Source of the DNA: Atopobium sp.
Lineage (GTDB): Bacteria; Actinomycetota; Coriobacteriia; Coriobacteriales; Atopobiaceae
Direction: 5' to 3'
NCBI GenBank assembly: GCA_015259045.1
Contig: JABZHD010000066.1
Coordinates: forward strand, 1-6,460
Length of the DNA: 6,460 nucleotides
The notes beneath the pieces are model-generated. The model was not told the origin of the DNA and did not search any database. It worked only from the letters and a program-made list of their open reading frames with translations. Below are positions 6,209 to 6,460 of this stretch, one piece after another (positions within the stretch are counted from its first letter, which is position 1; each line of letters starts with the position of its first letter). Made by a program: the position numbers and the translations under genes.

Positions 6209-6460
6209 ATGGCTCAGATTTCAAATAACCGCACTCAAATAATTAATAAATTGATGAGAAGGTTTAATCTATCTCAGCAACAACTCATAGCGGTTGCTGC
6301 TGTGGTTGTCCTAACTATTGTGTCAGCGGTTGTATTTATTGGAATAATTTCTGCTGGAACATCAGAGTCTTTTGATAGGTCACATAATCAAGCAGACTCT
6401 ACGCAAGGAGTGACTGTTGCAGAAAATCCACAACATACGCAAGAAGATAATGCTACAGAT
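6209..6460 (+). CDS. Membrane-anchored protein, N-terminal part (possibly ComEA-like); runs off the right edge
   Basis: I do not recognise this gene from the part visible. Eighty-four codons are present with no stop. The ATG is preceded by GAGGTGA (6198-6204), a good Shine-Dalgarno sequence. The product starts with a short polar, basic segment (MAQISNNRTQ, then KLMRRF at 14-19). A hydrophobic helix follows at about 25-49 (LIAVAAVVVLTIVSAVVFIG in its core), then a Gln/Asn/Thr/Ser/Asp-rich linker from about 50. The basic residues before the helix predict a cytoplasmic N-terminus and an extracytoplasmic remainder. This layout fits the start of Gram-positive ComEA DNA receptors (anchor, linker, SLBB, helix-hairpin-helix), but also many other anchored proteins. 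Compared with the upstream genes it uses rare codons more (ATA three times, AGA/AGG three times, CTA twice). The gene itself is likely real; its function is inference. Confidence 0.75.
   Translation, partial: MAQISNNRTQIINKLMRRFNLSQQQLIAVAAVVVLTIVSAVVFIGIISAGTSESFDRSHNQADSTQGVTVAENPQHTQEDNATD

Noticed and set aside
1..6460. Search by eye for CRISPR repeats, insertion-sequence ends, tRNA genes and riboswitches.
   Set aside because: No spaced direct repeats, transposase frames, cloverleaf-like motifs or recognised riboswitch cores were seen.

Overview
The window looks like part of a chromosome from a moderate-GC actinobacterium. A Coriobacteriia member (Atopobium/Olsenella-like) is the best guess. 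The reasons are an actinobacterial integration host factor (mihF) placed between pyrF and gmk-rpoZ, combined with a Gram-positive style NAD-linked dihydroorotate dehydrogenase (pyrK-pyrD) and a short, Bacillus-type ThiI. The lineage is inferred from gene content and protein flavour, not from a search.

Bases 1-3359 hold the 3' part of a pyrimidine (UMP) biosynthesis operon on the + strand: pyrC (cut by the left edge), pyrK, pyrD and pyrF. Every junction overlaps by 1 or 7 bases, each downstream start has a Shine-Dalgarno sequence inside the preceding gene, and the set reads as one translationally coupled unit. PyrC makes dihydroorotate. The PyrD-PyrK complex oxidises it to orotate and passes the electrons to NAD+. 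PyrF decarboxylates OMP to UMP. No orotate phosphoribosyltransferase (pyrE) is present in the window.

Bases 3360-3522 form a gene-free leader. It holds a weak AT-rich hairpin just after pyrF, a good sigma70-type promoter (TTGCTG, 17 bases, TAAATT) and two perfect inverted repeats around that promoter. They look like control elements of a second transcription unit: mihF (nucleoid protein), gmk (guanylate kinase), rpoZ (RNA polymerase omega) and thiI (tRNA 4-thiouridine synthesis). These genes are overlapping or nearly abutting and end at a strong intrinsic terminator at 5997-6025.

Bases 6026-6208 are an AT-rich intergenic stretch, followed by the first 84 codons of a membrane-anchored protein that runs off the right edge. 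It has a short basic cytoplasmic start, one transmembrane helix and a polar linker, and could be a ComEA-like DNA receptor, but its diagnostic domains lie outside the window.

Overall this is core metabolism and housekeeping. I see no mobile element, CRISPR array, tRNA, rRNA or defence system, and no clear undescribed system. The points most worth following are the palindromes at the mihF promoter, the attachment of thiI to the mihF-gmk-rpoZ block, and a few unusual motif residues.
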